Positions 16,405 through 24,600 are shown, counted from the first letter of the stretch. The stretch: DNA of 64,000 bases from Sphingobium sp. KCTC 72723 (GCF_014280435.1 NZ_CP060388.1:3485501-3549500), one strand, 5' to 3'. The notes: a model not told the origin generated them from the sequence alone. Made by a program: numbers and translations.

Positions 16405-16461
16405 GACGAGAATGCTGGTCCAGCGTGTCGCCGGGTTGGCGAGCAGCGTCTTGAGTTTTGG
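16405..16461 (-). mobile_element. IS701-like transposase fragment (internal)
   Basis: GAGAATGCTGGTCCAGCGTG through GTCTTGAGTTTTGG matches the intact IS701-like gene at about 20568-20621. It encodes the LPKLKTLLANPATRWTSIL region. The match ends abruptly at 16461. Confidence 0.7.
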
Positions 16462-16625
16462 CCCAAGTTGAACAGTTCCAGCGGAACACGCAGAGAACGT
16501 GAGCTGGTAAATATCTGATATTGCTGGGCGTGGATTTGGTGGCAAAACCGGGTGTGCTAATAACATTTTGCCTGTGACTGGCGGTTTGGTTTATTTTTAC
16601 GGGTGCAGGCATTAACAACCTGACC
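16462..16625. other. Unassigned 164-bp spacer between IS fragments
   Basis: No coding signal was recognised. It directly precedes the IS1634-type start codon, so part of it may be that element's left end and promoter, for example around GTGCTAATAACATTTTGCC near 16553. Confidence 0.3.
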
Positions 16626-16787
16626 ATGTATGTCGTCGAACGAGTCGCGCGCGGGCACCGCTATCTGTACCTGGTCGAGAGCGTGCGCGAGGGCAAAACC
16701 GTCCGCCAGCGCACGATCAAGGCTCTGGGCCGCAAGGATGTGTTGGCCGCCAGCGGCGAACTCGACAGGCTGGCTTCCTCGATCCGC
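16626..16787 (+). pseudogene. IS1634-type transposase, N-terminal fragment
   Basis: Encodes MYVVERVARGHRYLYLVESV then REGKTVRQRTIKALGRKDVL and ELDRLASS, a pattern characteristic of the N-terminus of IS1634-group transposases. It is cut off at about 16787 by an inverted IS701-like fragment. It may or may not come from the same element as the remnant at 6249-6484. Confidence 0.6.
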
Positions 16788-16792
16788 CGCCC

Positions 16793-17134
16793 CCATCGCC
16801 GCTCAATGGTGTCGTCCATACCGATGACCACAAGACCATCGGGCACGAGCCGTTCGACCACAATGCCCAGTAAACGCCTGGCAACGGCACGCGAACTCCA
16901 GCGGGCGCGGTTGAGGATCTGGTGATAGGTTGCAAAGTTGGCAGCATCGGCTCGGCCGGTCACACGCAGGCAAGACGTAACGGTCCGTTTGCCCGTGGCC
17001 AGCAGGCCGCCCATCACAAGAACAAGTACATGCTCCCTGCTGGGAGCCGTAAAGCAGGGACTCCATGCCTGCAGCCATTGGCGCAGGATCTGGGGGACGG
17101 GATCGCCGATAACGGCCTTGTTCTGGTCCAGCAT
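16793..17134 (-). pseudogene. IS701-like transposase, N-terminal fragment
   Basis: From MLDQNKAVIGDPVPQIL at 17134 to GMDDTIERRWGRRI, this matches the first third of the intact gene at 20022-21398 with a few substitutions (LVVIG against PVVIG). Only the first catalytic Asp (GMDDT) remains. It is part of a duplicated segment that continues into the truncated hypothetical gene at 17241. Confidence 0.8.
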
Positions 17135-17240
17135 CCCATGCTTGATAATCCCGACTGAAGCACGTTGCAACGCTTGGACTGTTGCCATGCGGCGAGGTGA
17201 CTCTAATATGCTGTGACCCGACGGCAGCTATGGATGCACC

Positions 17241-17376
17241 ATGAAAGACGAGGAAATCATTCTGCGCATCAAGACGTTCGACGCGGCCAACGGCGGCGGC
17301 GTCGGTTGGTATGAGGACAAGGGCGCTTACCATCTCTATCTGCTGGAAACCGAGGCACCGATCGCCCGCCTCAGGC
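17241..17376 (+). pseudogene. Truncated copy of the MKDEEIILRI hypothetical gene
   Basis: The first 45 codons match the intact 94-residue gene at 21504-21788 (IKTF in place of IETF, among other changes). After EAPIARL the frame runs into an inverted IS5 fragment. Confidence 0.75.
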
Positions 17377-17769
17377 CCATCGCTTCACGTGCCATTAGCA
17401 GCAGGGCGTGGTTGATCGATTTCCACACACCCATTGCGCTCCATCGGTAGAAATAATGCTGTACAGTGGTCATGGGCGGAAATAGCCCTGGTGGCAGCAT
17501 CCGCCACGGCAGTCCGCCCCGAAGCAGATAAAGGATCGCCTCGACAATCTGCCGGTAATCCCAAACTGGCGGACGACCGAGCTTCGAACGCGGCGGGAGC
17601 AGCGGTTCCAAAATCGCCCATTCCGCGTCAGTCAGATCACTTGGCAAAAGCAGTTCGGCTCTGGCATACTGCCGCCGGGTGGTGTCGGTCCACATGTGTC
17701 ACTCCGTCGTCGTTTCGCAACTCCGACTGAATCACATCTCGCTGATATCACCCAACTTCTTTTTCGGTC
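17377..17769 (-). pseudogene. IS5-family transposase, 5' fragment
   Basis: Encodes the N-terminus MWTDTTRRQYARAELLLPSD (ATG at 17695) through LLLMAREAMG, and the element's outer end CACCCAACTTCTTTTTCGG...CAGCCTC finishing at 17769. The same sequence occurs at 21812 (plus strand) and 26356-26813 (minus strand). The DDE residues downstream of SVKT are missing. Confidence 0.85.
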
Positions 17770-17988
17770 AGCCTCTTACAGAAACCGTTCTTTGAAACGA
17801 GCTTGCTAGTTTGATTGTCGTTGCGCTTTTGCTGGCATTCTATCCGTACCCTGCCTATGGAGATCGTACCGACAGTAATCCGGCATAACTGCAAGAACGG
17901 CCGTATGTTTGCTTGTTTTCCATATGAAAGGTTTCGGCCGAGCATTTCCGTCTGTCTCGCTTCATTACCTATTATTTAAGGAAACTAT
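17770..17988. promoter_or_regulatory. Upstream region of the ugd remnant
   Basis: 219 bp without a gene, AT-richer than its surroundings. AAGGAAACTAT precedes the ugd ATG as a ribosome-binding site. The promoter should lie here, but no clear -35/-10 pair can be defended by eye. Confidence 0.35.
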
Positions 17989-18508
17989 ATGCGCATAACG
18001 ATGATTGGTTCGGGGTATGTCGGACTTGTTTCGGGGGCATGCTTTGCCGACTTTGGCCATGATGTGGTGTGCGTGGACAAGGACCGTTCGAAGATCGATT
18101 CGCTCCTTGCTGGCAGGATGCCTATTTTCGAACCCGGGCTCGATCATCTTGTAAGCGCGAATGTTGCGGCTGGGAGGCTCCGTTTCACAACGGATCTCAA
18201 GGAAGCTGTCGCCGGGGCGGATGCGGTTTTCATCGCCGTCGGCACGCCATCCCGCCGCGGCGACGGGCACGCCGATTTGAGCTACGTGTACGCTGCCGCA
18301 GAAGAAGTTGGTCAGGCAGTGACCGGCTTTACGGTGATCGTCAACAAGTCGACCGTCCCGGTTGGCACCGGCGATGAAGTTGAACGGATCGTTGCCAACG
18401 CAAATCCCGATGCTGAATTTGCGGTTGTTTCGAACCCGGAATTTTTGCGAGAAGGCGCGGCGATCGATGATTTTAAGCGCCCTGATCGCATCGTCATCGG
18501 GGCCCACC
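17989..18508 (+). pseudogene. ugd: UDP-glucose 6-dehydrogenase, N-terminal fragment
   Basis: Encodes the NAD-binding half of a UDP-glucose/GDP-mannose dehydrogenase: MRITMIGSGYVGLVSGACFA (GxGxxG dinucleotide fold), CVDKD, PIFEPGL, FIAVGTPSR, NKSTVPVGTGDEV and SNPEFLREGAAIDDF. About 174 residues remain of the usual 430 or so; the catalytic Cys and the C-terminal UDP-sugar domain are gone. The enzyme would make UDP-glucuronate for exopolysaccharide. At about 18508 the frame jumps into the tail of an epimerase gene in another frame. Confidence 0.9.
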
Positions 18509-18509
18509 T

Positions 18510-18647
18510 ATGCAGCCGGGCGATGTCACGGCGACATATGCGGATGTCTCAAAACTTCACGCGTTCACGGGGTATCAGCCGCAGGTCATGTTGGCAGAGG
18601 GGCTGGAGCGGTTCGTTGCATGGTACAAGGACTATTACCGGGTCTAG
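18510..18647 (+). pseudogene. Nucleotide-sugar epimerase, C-terminal tail
   Basis: The frame starting MQPGDVTATYADVSKL and ending EGLERFVAWYKDYYRV then TAG is the signature C-terminus of UDP-glucuronate 4-epimerases and related SDR epimerases, where MQPGDV is a substrate-loop motif. Only 45 codons remain and the ugd frame does not join it. The arrangement is best explained by one deletion removing the end of ugd and most of an adjacent epimerase gene. Confidence 0.8.
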
Positions 18648-18772
18648 GTCGCCAGCCCGATCACATCAAGGTCGGAATATCCATAATGCCATTGCGAGTA
18701 TTTAGGTTTCATGACGCTTTTGATACGTAGCTCCTGTGGAAGAGCCTTAGGGGTGCACGCCTGTCGCAATGC

Positions 18773-20005
18773 TTGCGCAGACGGGCATTGCCATTGACTG
18801 TCTGGGCACCACGATCGGAGAAATGGCTTAAATTAGTCCTGCCAGTAGCCGTGACAGCACTGCTTGCCTGTTTGGGTGGAGTATTGGTCAGGCAGGCCAT
18901 GGGGCCAGCGACTGGCCGCCAAGGCAAGGTGTCGGCTTTCAAGGTGCCGCCCGCTACGGCTGACCAGCTGATTGTTGCTCCCTACACGATCAAGGCTCTG
19001 GCACCGGACACGGCGCGCGCGATCAATGCGCGTGTCCCCTTCTCCAGCGAGCCAAACCCGGCGGCTAAGCCATTTCTGATTGAAGGCTTGCCCGACGATA
19101 TTGAGCGGGCCTTAAGCTGCCTGTCAGCGGCACAGGTGTACGAGGCTGGAGGGGATCAGAAGGGGCAGCGGGCTGTGGCGCAGGTCGTGTTGAACCGCCT
19201 TCGACATCCAGCTTTCCCCAAATCGGTTTGTGCCGTGGTATTTCAAGGTGCCGAACGCAGTACGGGTTGTCAGTTTACCTTCACATGCGATGGCGCCATG
19301 GCACGACGTACCTCTAAGGCCGCCTGGGACGCCGCCCGGGTCATTGCCAAGGACATGTTGACCGGAGCGGTGTTCAAGCCTGTCGGCTACGCAACGCACT
19401 ATCATACAGACTGGGTCGTACCCTACTGGAGCGAAACGCTCGATAAGATCGTAGCGGTGGACACACATCTGTTTTTTCGCTGGACCGGCAGCTGGGGACG
19501 CCCTGCGGCCTTCTCTTGGCGCGGAAAACTCGTCGAGCCGCGCATCAAGTCGCTCGCTCAGCTTTCTCCAGCGCATGATGGAATGATCGGGCTATTAGCT
19601 CCGACAGCATTATTGCCATCTGCCGATACGGTATCCGGCCAACCGCCCGTCGCCAAGGCACTGGTGCTAACCGACGGTAGCCAGCTTCCCGATGGCGTTA
19701 AACTTGTGTCGCGGTTGCCCGATGCCAATGTATTTATCATTCAGTTTCCCGACAGTCTTGATACCGGTGCATATGGTGAGGTCGCGCGGACATTGTGCAA
19801 AGCCTATCGGGAATGCAATCTGATGATCTGGAAGTCCAGCGCCAACGCACCGACGGGGTTCCCACTCAAAAGCGGTGTTTTTTCCTCGATGGCGTTTAAC
19901 TATGTGCAGGACGAAGCACAAGGATCACACCGAATGTTCTGGAATTGTCGGCATGCTCGGCCACCTGCGGGAGGAAAGTGTATGGGAGATCGGGCTGATC
20001 CCTAA
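18773..20005 (+). CDS. SleB-type cell-wall hydrolase with N-terminal membrane anchor
   Basis: 410 residues from a TTG start at 18773 (RRRALPLTV); no good ribosome-binding site is visible, so the start is uncertain. A transmembrane segment (LVLPVAVTALLACLGGVLV, about residues 21-39) precedes a periplasmic hydrolase_2 (SleB) domain at about 115-225: AAQVYEAGGDQKGQRAVAQV with the likely catalytic Glu, NRLRHPAFPKSVCAVV, TGCQFTFTCDG and ATHYHTDWVVPYW. Such enzymes cut peptidoglycan glycan strands. The last 20 or so residues may be altered by the IS701-like element that begins near 20009. Alone between IS elements, it could serve envelope remodelling linked to secretion, but that is inference. Confidence 0.82.
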   Translation: MRRRALPLTVWAPRSEKWLKLVLPVAVTALLACLGGVLVRQAMGPATGRQGKVSAFKVPPATADQLIVAPYTIKALAPDTARAINARVPFSSEPNPAAKPFLIEGLPDDIERALSCLSAAQVYEAGGDQKGQRAVAQVVLNRLRHPAFPKSVCAVVFQGAERSTGCQFTFTCDGAMARRTSKAAWDAARVIAKDMLTGAVFKPVGYATHYHTDWVVPYWSETLDKIVAVDTHLFFRWTGSWGRPAAFSWRGKLVEPRIKSLAQLSPAHDGMIGLLAPTALLPSADTVSGQPPVAKALVLTDGSQLPDGVKLVSRLPDANVFIIQFPDSLDTGAYGEVARTLCKAYRECNLMIWKSSANAPTGFPLKSGVFSSMAFNYVQDEAQGSHRMFWNCRHARPPAGGKCMGDRADP

Positions 20006-20008
20006 GCT

Positions 20009-21410
20009 CGACTTTGTACGATCAGGTAGCGAAGCATAGTGCCTGTGCCATGCGTTTTAGGCGGGTTGTGGGAATATAGTGCGGTTCTGGGTGCGGCGGG
20101 GAGTGTTGATTAATGTCTCCGACCCAGAGTTGGAGGCGGACGGCTCCGATGGCGTCACTGAATGTCAGGCTGGTTTTTCGATACCACGCGGCGGAATAAG
20201 GGGTGCTTTTAGTGGTCAACAGATCGCAGGCCCATAGCGATATAAGGCTGTAGAGACCCAGCAGCGCCGGCGTGGTTCGCGCTATGGCTTTGTCGGTCCA
20301 CTGGCGCTGTGTCTCGACACCCAAGTGCGCGCGGGTTTCGGCAAAGGTGACCTCGATCTGCCATCGGCGGACGTAGAGGGCGATTATCTCGGCGGGCTCG
20401 AGGGTGATGTCGGTACTGAAGAAGGCCTGCGGGCCGCGCTTTCCTTCAGGATCGCGAACCAGGACCCATCGGACCGGCAAGACCGGAGTGCCGGGCCTGT
20501 ACCATAAGGCGATGTCAGATGTGATCTCGAGCATCTTGCCGTTGAGATGGCCATACCAGGCAGAGACGAGAATGCTGGTCCAGCGTGTCGCCGGGTTGGC
20601 GAGCAGGGTCTTGAGTTTTGGTAATGCTCGCCCTTTCTGCGCCGGTCGCCCCATCGTGCGTGCCGTTCGCCCCGCAGGCTGCGCAAACAAGTTGGCGTCG
20701 AGCCGCAGTCGGCTGATGAGTGTGGCCCGGCGGACGATCGCATGTGCCAGTTCGTGGACAGCAAAGCTGCTGTCGCCAATGAAGATGATCCGCCGACCCG
20801 GCAGCCAGCGAGACAGCTGCAGCGCGCCCTGCCGGGCCCAGTCCGTCAGCAATTTATGACGACAGCCGCGTTGACGGTTCGATCGTTCCGAAGGAGCGAG
20901 CAACGTCAAGACTGGCAGTGCCTTGATCAGGCGGGTCCATGACACCGGGGTGAGCACCATGAAGCTGAGCCAGCGCAGTCCGCTGGCTTTGACGAAATGG
21001 CCGTGACTGGAGCGGACCGGGTCGCGGTAGATACCCCGTGCGGTGATCCGGCGCCCCCATCGCCGTTCAATGGTGTCGTCCATACCGATGACCACAGGAC
21101 CATCGGGCACGAGCCGTTCGACCACAATGCCCAGTAAACGCCTGGCAACGGCACGCGAACTCCAGCGGGCGCGGTTGAGGATCTGGTGATAGGTTGCAAA
21201 GTTGGCAGCATCGGCTCGGCCGGTCACACGCAGGCAAGACGTAACGGTCCGTTTGCCCGTGGCCAGCAGGCCGCCCATCACAAGAACAAGTACATGCTCC
21301 CAACTGGGAGCCGTAAAGCAGGGACGCCATGCCTGCAGCCATTGGCGCAGAATCTGGGGGACGGGATCGCCGATAACGGCCTTGTTCTGGTCCAGCATTC
21401 CATGCTTCGA
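20009..21410 (-). mobile_element. IS701-like insertion element
   Basis: The left end starts near GACTTTGTACGATCAGG at about 20009. The right end lies between the transposase start (21398) and the sequence shared with the duplicated segment, around 21404-21420. The exact ends and target duplication could not be fixed. Confidence 0.6.
20022..21398 (-). CDS. IS701/IS4-type DDE transposase
   Basis: 458 residues from MLDQNKAVIGDPVPQILRQW at 21398; the frame is open to 21596, but the homologous fragment at 16793 and element structure favour this start. DDE landmarks: GMDDTIERRWGRRI (first Asp), IIFIGDSSFAVHEL (second Asp) and YVRRWQIEVTFAETRAHLG (Glu within the IS4-like YxxRWxIExxF signature). The layout fits the IS701 family (DDE_5); IS4 is the alternative. 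It appears intact and could supply transposase for the fragments at 16405 and 16793. Confidence 0.85.
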   Translation of the reverse strand: MLDQNKAVIGDPVPQILRQWLQAWRPCFTAPSWEHVLVLVMGGLLATGKRTVTSCLRVTGRADAANFATYHQILNRARWSSRAVARRLLGIVVERLVPDGPVVIGMDDTIERRWGRRITARGIYRDPVRSSHGHFVKASGLRWLSFMVLTPVSWTRLIKALPVLTLLAPSERSNRQRGCRHKLLTDWARQGALQLSRWLPGRRIIFIGDSSFAVHELAHAIVRRATLISRLRLDANLFAQPAGRTARTMGRPAQKGRALPKLKTLLANPATRWTSILVSAWYGHLNGKMLEITSDIALWYRPGTPVLPVRWVLVRDPEGKRGPQAFFSTDITLEPAEIIALYVRRWQIEVTFAETRAHLGVETQRQWTDKAIARTTPALLGLYSLISLWACDLLTTKSTPYSAAWYRKTSLTFSDAIGAVRLQLWVGDINQHSPPHPEPHYIPTTRLKRMAQALCFAT

Positions 21411-21640
21411 ATCCTGACTGAAGCACGTTGCAACGCTTAGGCTGTTGCCATGCGGCGAGGTGACTCGAATATGCTGTGACCCGACGGCAGCTATGGATGC
21501 ACCATGAAAGACGAGGAAATCATTCTGCGCATCGAGACGTTCGACGCGGCCAACGGCGGCGGCGTCGGATGGTATGAGGACAAGGGCGCTTACCATCTCT
21601 ATCTGCTGGAAACCGAGGCACCGATCGCCCGCCTCAAGCC
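21057..21640. repeat. About 580-bp duplicated segment, copy B
   Basis: The intact counterpart of 16793-17376. It covers the 5' end of the IS701-like transposase, its upstream region and the first 45 codons of the MKDEEIILRI gene. Confidence 0.75.
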
Positions 21641-21788
21641 TGTCGGCACGCGCGACGAAATCAGGCTCGGCTACTGGTCACACCGGCGAAAATGGGAAGA
21701 TATCGACGATATGGGCGGATGCGTCTTGCCCCTCGATCAAGCCCTCGACCACATCGCTGAAAACAGCATCTTCTGGACCTGGACCTGA
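21504..21788 (+). CDS. Small conserved hypothetical protein
   Basis: 94 residues, MKDEEIILRIETFDAANGGG to ENSIFWTWT. Not recognised. It is acidic with many aromatic residues (GVGWYEDKGAYHLYLLE, RLGYWSHRRKWEDIDD), and looks like a small soluble alpha/beta protein. The existence of a second, truncated copy at 17241 with the same upstream sequence shows that this gene travelled with the IS701-like end. An IS5 fragment begins 23 bp after its stop codon. Confidence 0.6.
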   Translation: MKDEEIILRIETFDAANGGGVGWYEDKGAYHLYLLETEAPIARLKPVGTRDEIRLGYWSHRRKWEDIDDMGGCVLPLDQALDHIAENSIFWTWT

Positions 21789-21811
21789 CCAAAAACGTAC
21801 AAAGCCGAGCT

Positions 21812-22372
21812 TAGAGGCTGACCGAAAAAGAAGTTGGGTGATATCAGCGAGATGTGATTCAGTCGGAGTTGCGAAACGACGACGGAGTGACACATGTGGA
21901 CCGACACCACCCGGCGGCAGTATGCCAGAGCCGAACTGCTTTTGCCAAGTGATCTGACTGACGCGGAATGGGCGATTTTGGAACCGCTGCTCCCACCGCG
22001 TTCGAAGCTCGGTCGTCCGCCAGTTTGGGATTACCGGCAGATTGTCGAGGCGATCCTTTATCTGCTTCGGGGCGGCCTGCCGTGGCGGATGCTGCCGCCA
22101 GGGCTATTTCCGCCCATGACCACTGTACAGCATTATTTCTACCGATGGAGCGCAATGGGTGTGTGGAAATCGATCAACCACGCCCTGCTGCTAATGGCAC
22201 GTGAAGCGATGGGTCGGGAAGCTTCTCCCAGCGCGGGTGTCATCGATAGCCAAAGTGTGAAAACGACAGAAAGTGGCGGCCCACGGGGCTTTGACGCGGG
22301 CAAGAAGATCAAGGGTCGCAAACGGCACATCGTCACAGACACGCAGGGCCTGCTGGTCGGTGCCATCGTTCA
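21812..22372 (+). pseudogene. IS5-family transposase, 5' fragment (plus strand)
   Basis: Starts at the terminal repeat GAGGCTGACCGAAAAAGAAG (21812). The ATG is at 21894 and the product reads MWTDTTRRQYARAELLLPSD to GVIDSQSVKTTESGGPRGFD and DTQGLLVGAIV. The first Asp (VIDSQSVKT) is present, but the second Asp and Glu are lost where the frame meets a different, inverted IS5-group fragment near 22372. Confidence 0.88.
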
Positions 22373-22665
22373 GGCGGTCGAAATTATAGGCCAGATTGGC
22401 CAGGGTGAGTTTCGCCTCTGCCCGCTTGATGCCGATGGTGCGGATGAACAGCCCGAACCGGTTTTTCTGATGCGCGAACACATGCTCGATCCTAGCCCGG
22501 ATAGCGGACTTTGCGGCGTTGGCGCGGGCGGTGGCCCTGGGCATCGGCTTTCCCTTGGGCTTGCGACGGTGGATGCGACTGGTCAACATGCGATCGGCCA
22601 GCCATGTTTCGTTCGTTCTGGAGCGGTATGCAGTGTCGGCCCACGGGCTACAGCTTATTGATCCT
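22373..22665 (-). pseudogene. C-terminal fragment of a second IS5-group transposase
   Basis: On the minus strand the frame reads NETWLADRMLTSRIHRRKP, GKPMPRATARANAAKSAIRA, RIEHVFAHQKNRFGLFIRTI, KLTLANLAYNFDRL. This is the C-terminus of the IS5/IS1194-like group, distinct from the neighbouring IS5. A one-base frameshift separates it from the upstream WADTAYRS block near 22626. Its Glu motif (IEHVFAHQK) is intact. Confidence 0.75.
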
Positions 22666-22757
22666 CAACGTTGGCACGGATCGAGGGCATCGCTTTGCAC
22701 TTCGATTGGGATGGAGGAGAAACGGCTTTCCGGGATGCGCAATATTGACAGAATGCT

Positions 22758-22850
22758 ATGGCAAGCCCGGTGCAGACGCTTGACAATATCGATGCCGACA
22801 CGGTGTATGTGGTGCAGCGGGTCGACAGCTGGTGGGTGGGAAATCTATGA
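22758..22850 (+). CDS. 30-codon open frame overlapping the PopZ-like start
   Basis: MASPVQTLDNIDADTVYVVQ to WWVGNL. Its stop overlaps the next ATG (ATGA at 22847-22850), an arrangement typical of translational coupling. The product is not recognised and could be the remnant of a gene cut by the IS fragments to its left. Confidence 0.25.
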   Translation: MASPVQTLDNIDADTVYVVQRVDSWWVGNL

Positions 22851-23179
22851 CGGGCGTGTCTGAAAGATTGAAGCGTATAAGAGAGCAAGCAACGGTTACT
22901 GTTACAGGGGATATAAGCATGGCTGCCGTAAATGAAGATACGAAAATGGAACCGCAGTCCTTGCTTACCGGGTCGAGTGAAGCGGCTGCTCGCCAGGCAA
23001 TGATGAAGCTTAGCTTGGCTCTCTCCAAGCCTCAGGCGCACCCCGATAGCCTCGCCGGTCTAGTATCGGAAATGCTAAAACCGATGCTGCAGGAATGGTT
23101 TAACGCAAATGTTCCTGACATAGTGGACAAGCTGGTTGCACAGGAAATTGCAAAGCTGTCGTCAGTGGCTGACTCATAA
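22847..23179 (+). CDS. PopZ-like protein (DUF2497)
   Basis: 110 residues from the ATG at 22847, preceded by GGTGGGAAATCT; an ATG at 22832 is in frame. The C-terminal third, SLAGLVSEMLKPMLQEWFNA then NVPDIVDKLVAQEIAKLS, is the hallmark helical domain of PopZ/DUF2497 proteins, which multimerise at the cell pole in alphaproteobacteria and hold chromosome-segregation and polarity factors. The N-terminus is short and variable, and the protein is much shorter than Caulobacter PopZ. The last residues (VADS and the stop) come from the IS5 end at about 23167, so the native C-terminus has been replaced by a few residues. Before that insertion the gene would have sat directly upstream of the type I secretion ABC gene. 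Confidence 0.75.
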   Translation: MTGVSERLKRIREQATVTVTGDISMAAVNEDTKMEPQSLLTGSSEAAARQAMMKLSLALSKPQAHPDSLAGLVSEMLKPMLQEWFNANVPDIVDKLVAQEIAKLSSVADS

Positions 23180-23647
23180 AGAAGCGTTTTGATTACAGTC
23201 GCGTGCGATTCTGCGGGTGATTTGGTTGACGGATGCGATGAAAAGCCAGGTGGTGGCGCTTTCGATGGTTCGCTCGAAGTCCTTGGCGAGGCGGCGGTTG
23301 CGGTTCAGCCATGCGATTGTCCGCTCGACTACCCAGCGGCGTGGCAGAAGCTTGAAGCCCTTGGCGGCGTCGGAGCGCTTAATTATGTCCAAGGTCCATG
23401 TGCCGATTTTGGTGAGCGCGGTGCGCAGTTTGTCCCCGGCATATCCCCCATCGGCGAAGACGTGACGCAACCACGGGAAGGTTTGGCGGATGCTGGCAAG
23501 GACGTCAGGCGCACCGTCGCGATCCTGGATATCGGCGGTGTGAACGATGGCACCGACCAGCAGGCCCTGCGTGTCTGTGACGGTGTGCCGTTTGCGACCC
23601 TTGATCTTCTTGCCCGCGTCAAAGCCCCGTGGGCCGCCACTTTCTGT
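23174..23647 (-). pseudogene. IS5-family transposase, 3' fragment
   Basis: Encodes ESGGPRGFDAGKKIKGRKRH, VTDTQGLLVGAIVHTADIQD, FADGGYAGDKL (second Asp), RRWVVERTIAWLNRNRRLAK (Glu) and the tail ending CNQNASL. It is the collinear 3' continuation of the 5' part at 26356-26813, separated by the IS256 insertion. Confidence 0.88.
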
Positions 23648-23659
23648 GGGACTGTCAGG

Positions 23660-23740
23660 TGCGGATTCCGATGATCCCGCGCAGGGATTCCGAGGCGAAG
23701 CCGCGCAGCGTTCCGACCTGATCTCGCGCACTTTGTCAGA
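23660..23740. repeat. IS21-type terminal repeats, second occurrence
   Basis: Starts TGCGGATTCCG, then units ending in CGCGCA spaced about 23 bp apart (GATCCCGCGCA, AGCCGCGCA, TCTCGCGCA). The inverse of this sequence is the end found at 712-814. It abuts the 12-bp IS256 end, and no istA follows. Confidence 0.65.
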
Positions 23741-23785
23741 GCCGTAAACGACGTATTTTATTTTCACGGTATCGGGGTTTGGTCA

Positions 23786-24036
23786 GTATGCATCCGGTGA
23801 GAACCGCGGATCAGGCGGCTTCGCGTTGGTCCTCGGTAGCGCACCAGTTCCAGGGCAGCAGTTGGTGGAGACGGTTCTGTGGGATATCGGCGATGCGCGC
23901 GAGAACGTCGGCGAGCCAGGCCTGCGGATCGATGTCGTTGAGCTTCGCGGTACCAATGAGACTGAGCATGAAGGCGGTGCGTTGGCCACCTCGGTCTGAA
24001 CCGGCAAAGAGCCAGGATTTTCTGCCCAGGGCCATC
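23786..24036 (-). pseudogene. IS66 TnpC C-terminal fragment, third lineage
   Basis: Begins at an IS66-like end (GTATGCATCCGGTGAG) and encodes on the minus strand ALGRKSWLFAGSDRGGQRTA, LIGTAKLNDIDPQAWLADVL and ARIADIPQNRLHQLLPWNW. It is related to, but distinct from, the other two TnpC genes. It is truncated upstream of ALGRKSW. Confidence 0.8.
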
Positions 24037-24064
24037 GCAGGGTCATTCTGCCCATGTCGGGCAG

Positions 24065-24346
24065 ATGGTAGAGTTTCATTATCGCTGGCATCCATATTAC
24101 GGCGGTCGTTTTCGGCATGAAGGCCGCGAGGACCGGGCCAATGGCGCGATCATCCGGGTAGAGATCAGGCCGGGTGAGATCATCCAGGTCGCAGAGTGGA
24201 TGCTGGACAGGGCGTTGTGCGCCGACATGGAGATGGGCGAACCGCGCGTTGCGGTGATTGGGCTTGTAGAGCTTCATGGACTGCTTACCGATCGCGGTTT
24301 CAGGCAGACTTCGACGGATGGACTCACGGCCATCCAGGAGGCGCGC
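24065..24346 (+). CDS. Small protein of a recombinase-type mobile element
   Basis: The frame is open to 24523, but the part that looks protein-like is MVEFHYRWHPYYGGRFRHEG, IIRVEIRPGEIIQVAEWMLD, CADMEMGEPRVAVIGLVELH, ending around EARHE near 24352. The pattern resembles small genes that precede serine-recombinase genes in proteobacterial mobile elements. The 5' end may be cut by the IS66 fragment. Function unknown. Confidence 0.45.
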
Positions 24347-24347
24347 C

Positions 24348-24533
24348 ATGAAGGCACTACCACGACCCTCGTCGCTATCGATGCTGACCCAGCAGCTGAG
24401 CATGCCGCTCGATACGCCGCAGATGCGAGGCCTGAGCGAGGCGCAGCGAAGCGCCGTTGTTGCCAGGCTGGCGACCCTCTTGATGGCCGCAGCCGGCGTC
24501 GCGGCGAAGGAGGCCAGCGATGACGGGCAATGA
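24348..24533 (+). CDS. Second small protein of the recombinase-type element
   Basis: 61 residues: MKALPRPSSLSMLTQQLSMP, LSEAQRSAVVARLATLLMAA, then GVAAKEASDDGQ. It is predominantly helical. It overlaps the recombinase start at 24520, consistent with a compact three-gene operon. I recall such a gene preceding recombinases in related elements; the function is unknown. Confidence 0.4.
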   Translation: MKALPRPSSLSMLTQQLSMPLDTPQMRGLSEAQRSAVVARLATLLMAAAGVAAKEASDDGQ

Positions 24534-24600
24534 TCTCCTTCCAGTCACGGTGCTCAAGCGCAAAGCTGTGGTGTATGTCCGACAGTCGACCCCGGGTCAC
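24520..24600 (+). pseudogene. Serine recombinase, N-terminal fragment
   Basis: MTGNDLLPVTVLKRKAVVYV then RQSTP: the YVRQSTP block carries the N-terminal Arg/Ser active-site region of large serine recombinases. It is cut at about 24600 by an inverted istB fragment. Confidence 0.6.

Larger units (their letters stand above)
16793..17376. repeat. About 580-bp duplicated segment, copy A
   Basis: Corresponds to copy B at about 21057-21640. Both contain the 5' end of the IS701-like transposase, its upstream region and the start of the MKDEEIILRI gene. By eye the copies differ at scattered positions, with the largest difference at the GCTTGATAATCCCGACTG against GCTTCGAATCCTGACTG site (about 17140 and 21404). 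Confidence 0.75.

Noticed and set aside
24065..24523. Full 152-residue reading of the small recombinase-element gene
   Set aside because: The last 50 or so residues overlap a more convincing gene at 24348-24533 and look like frame shadow, so only the protein-like part was annotated.
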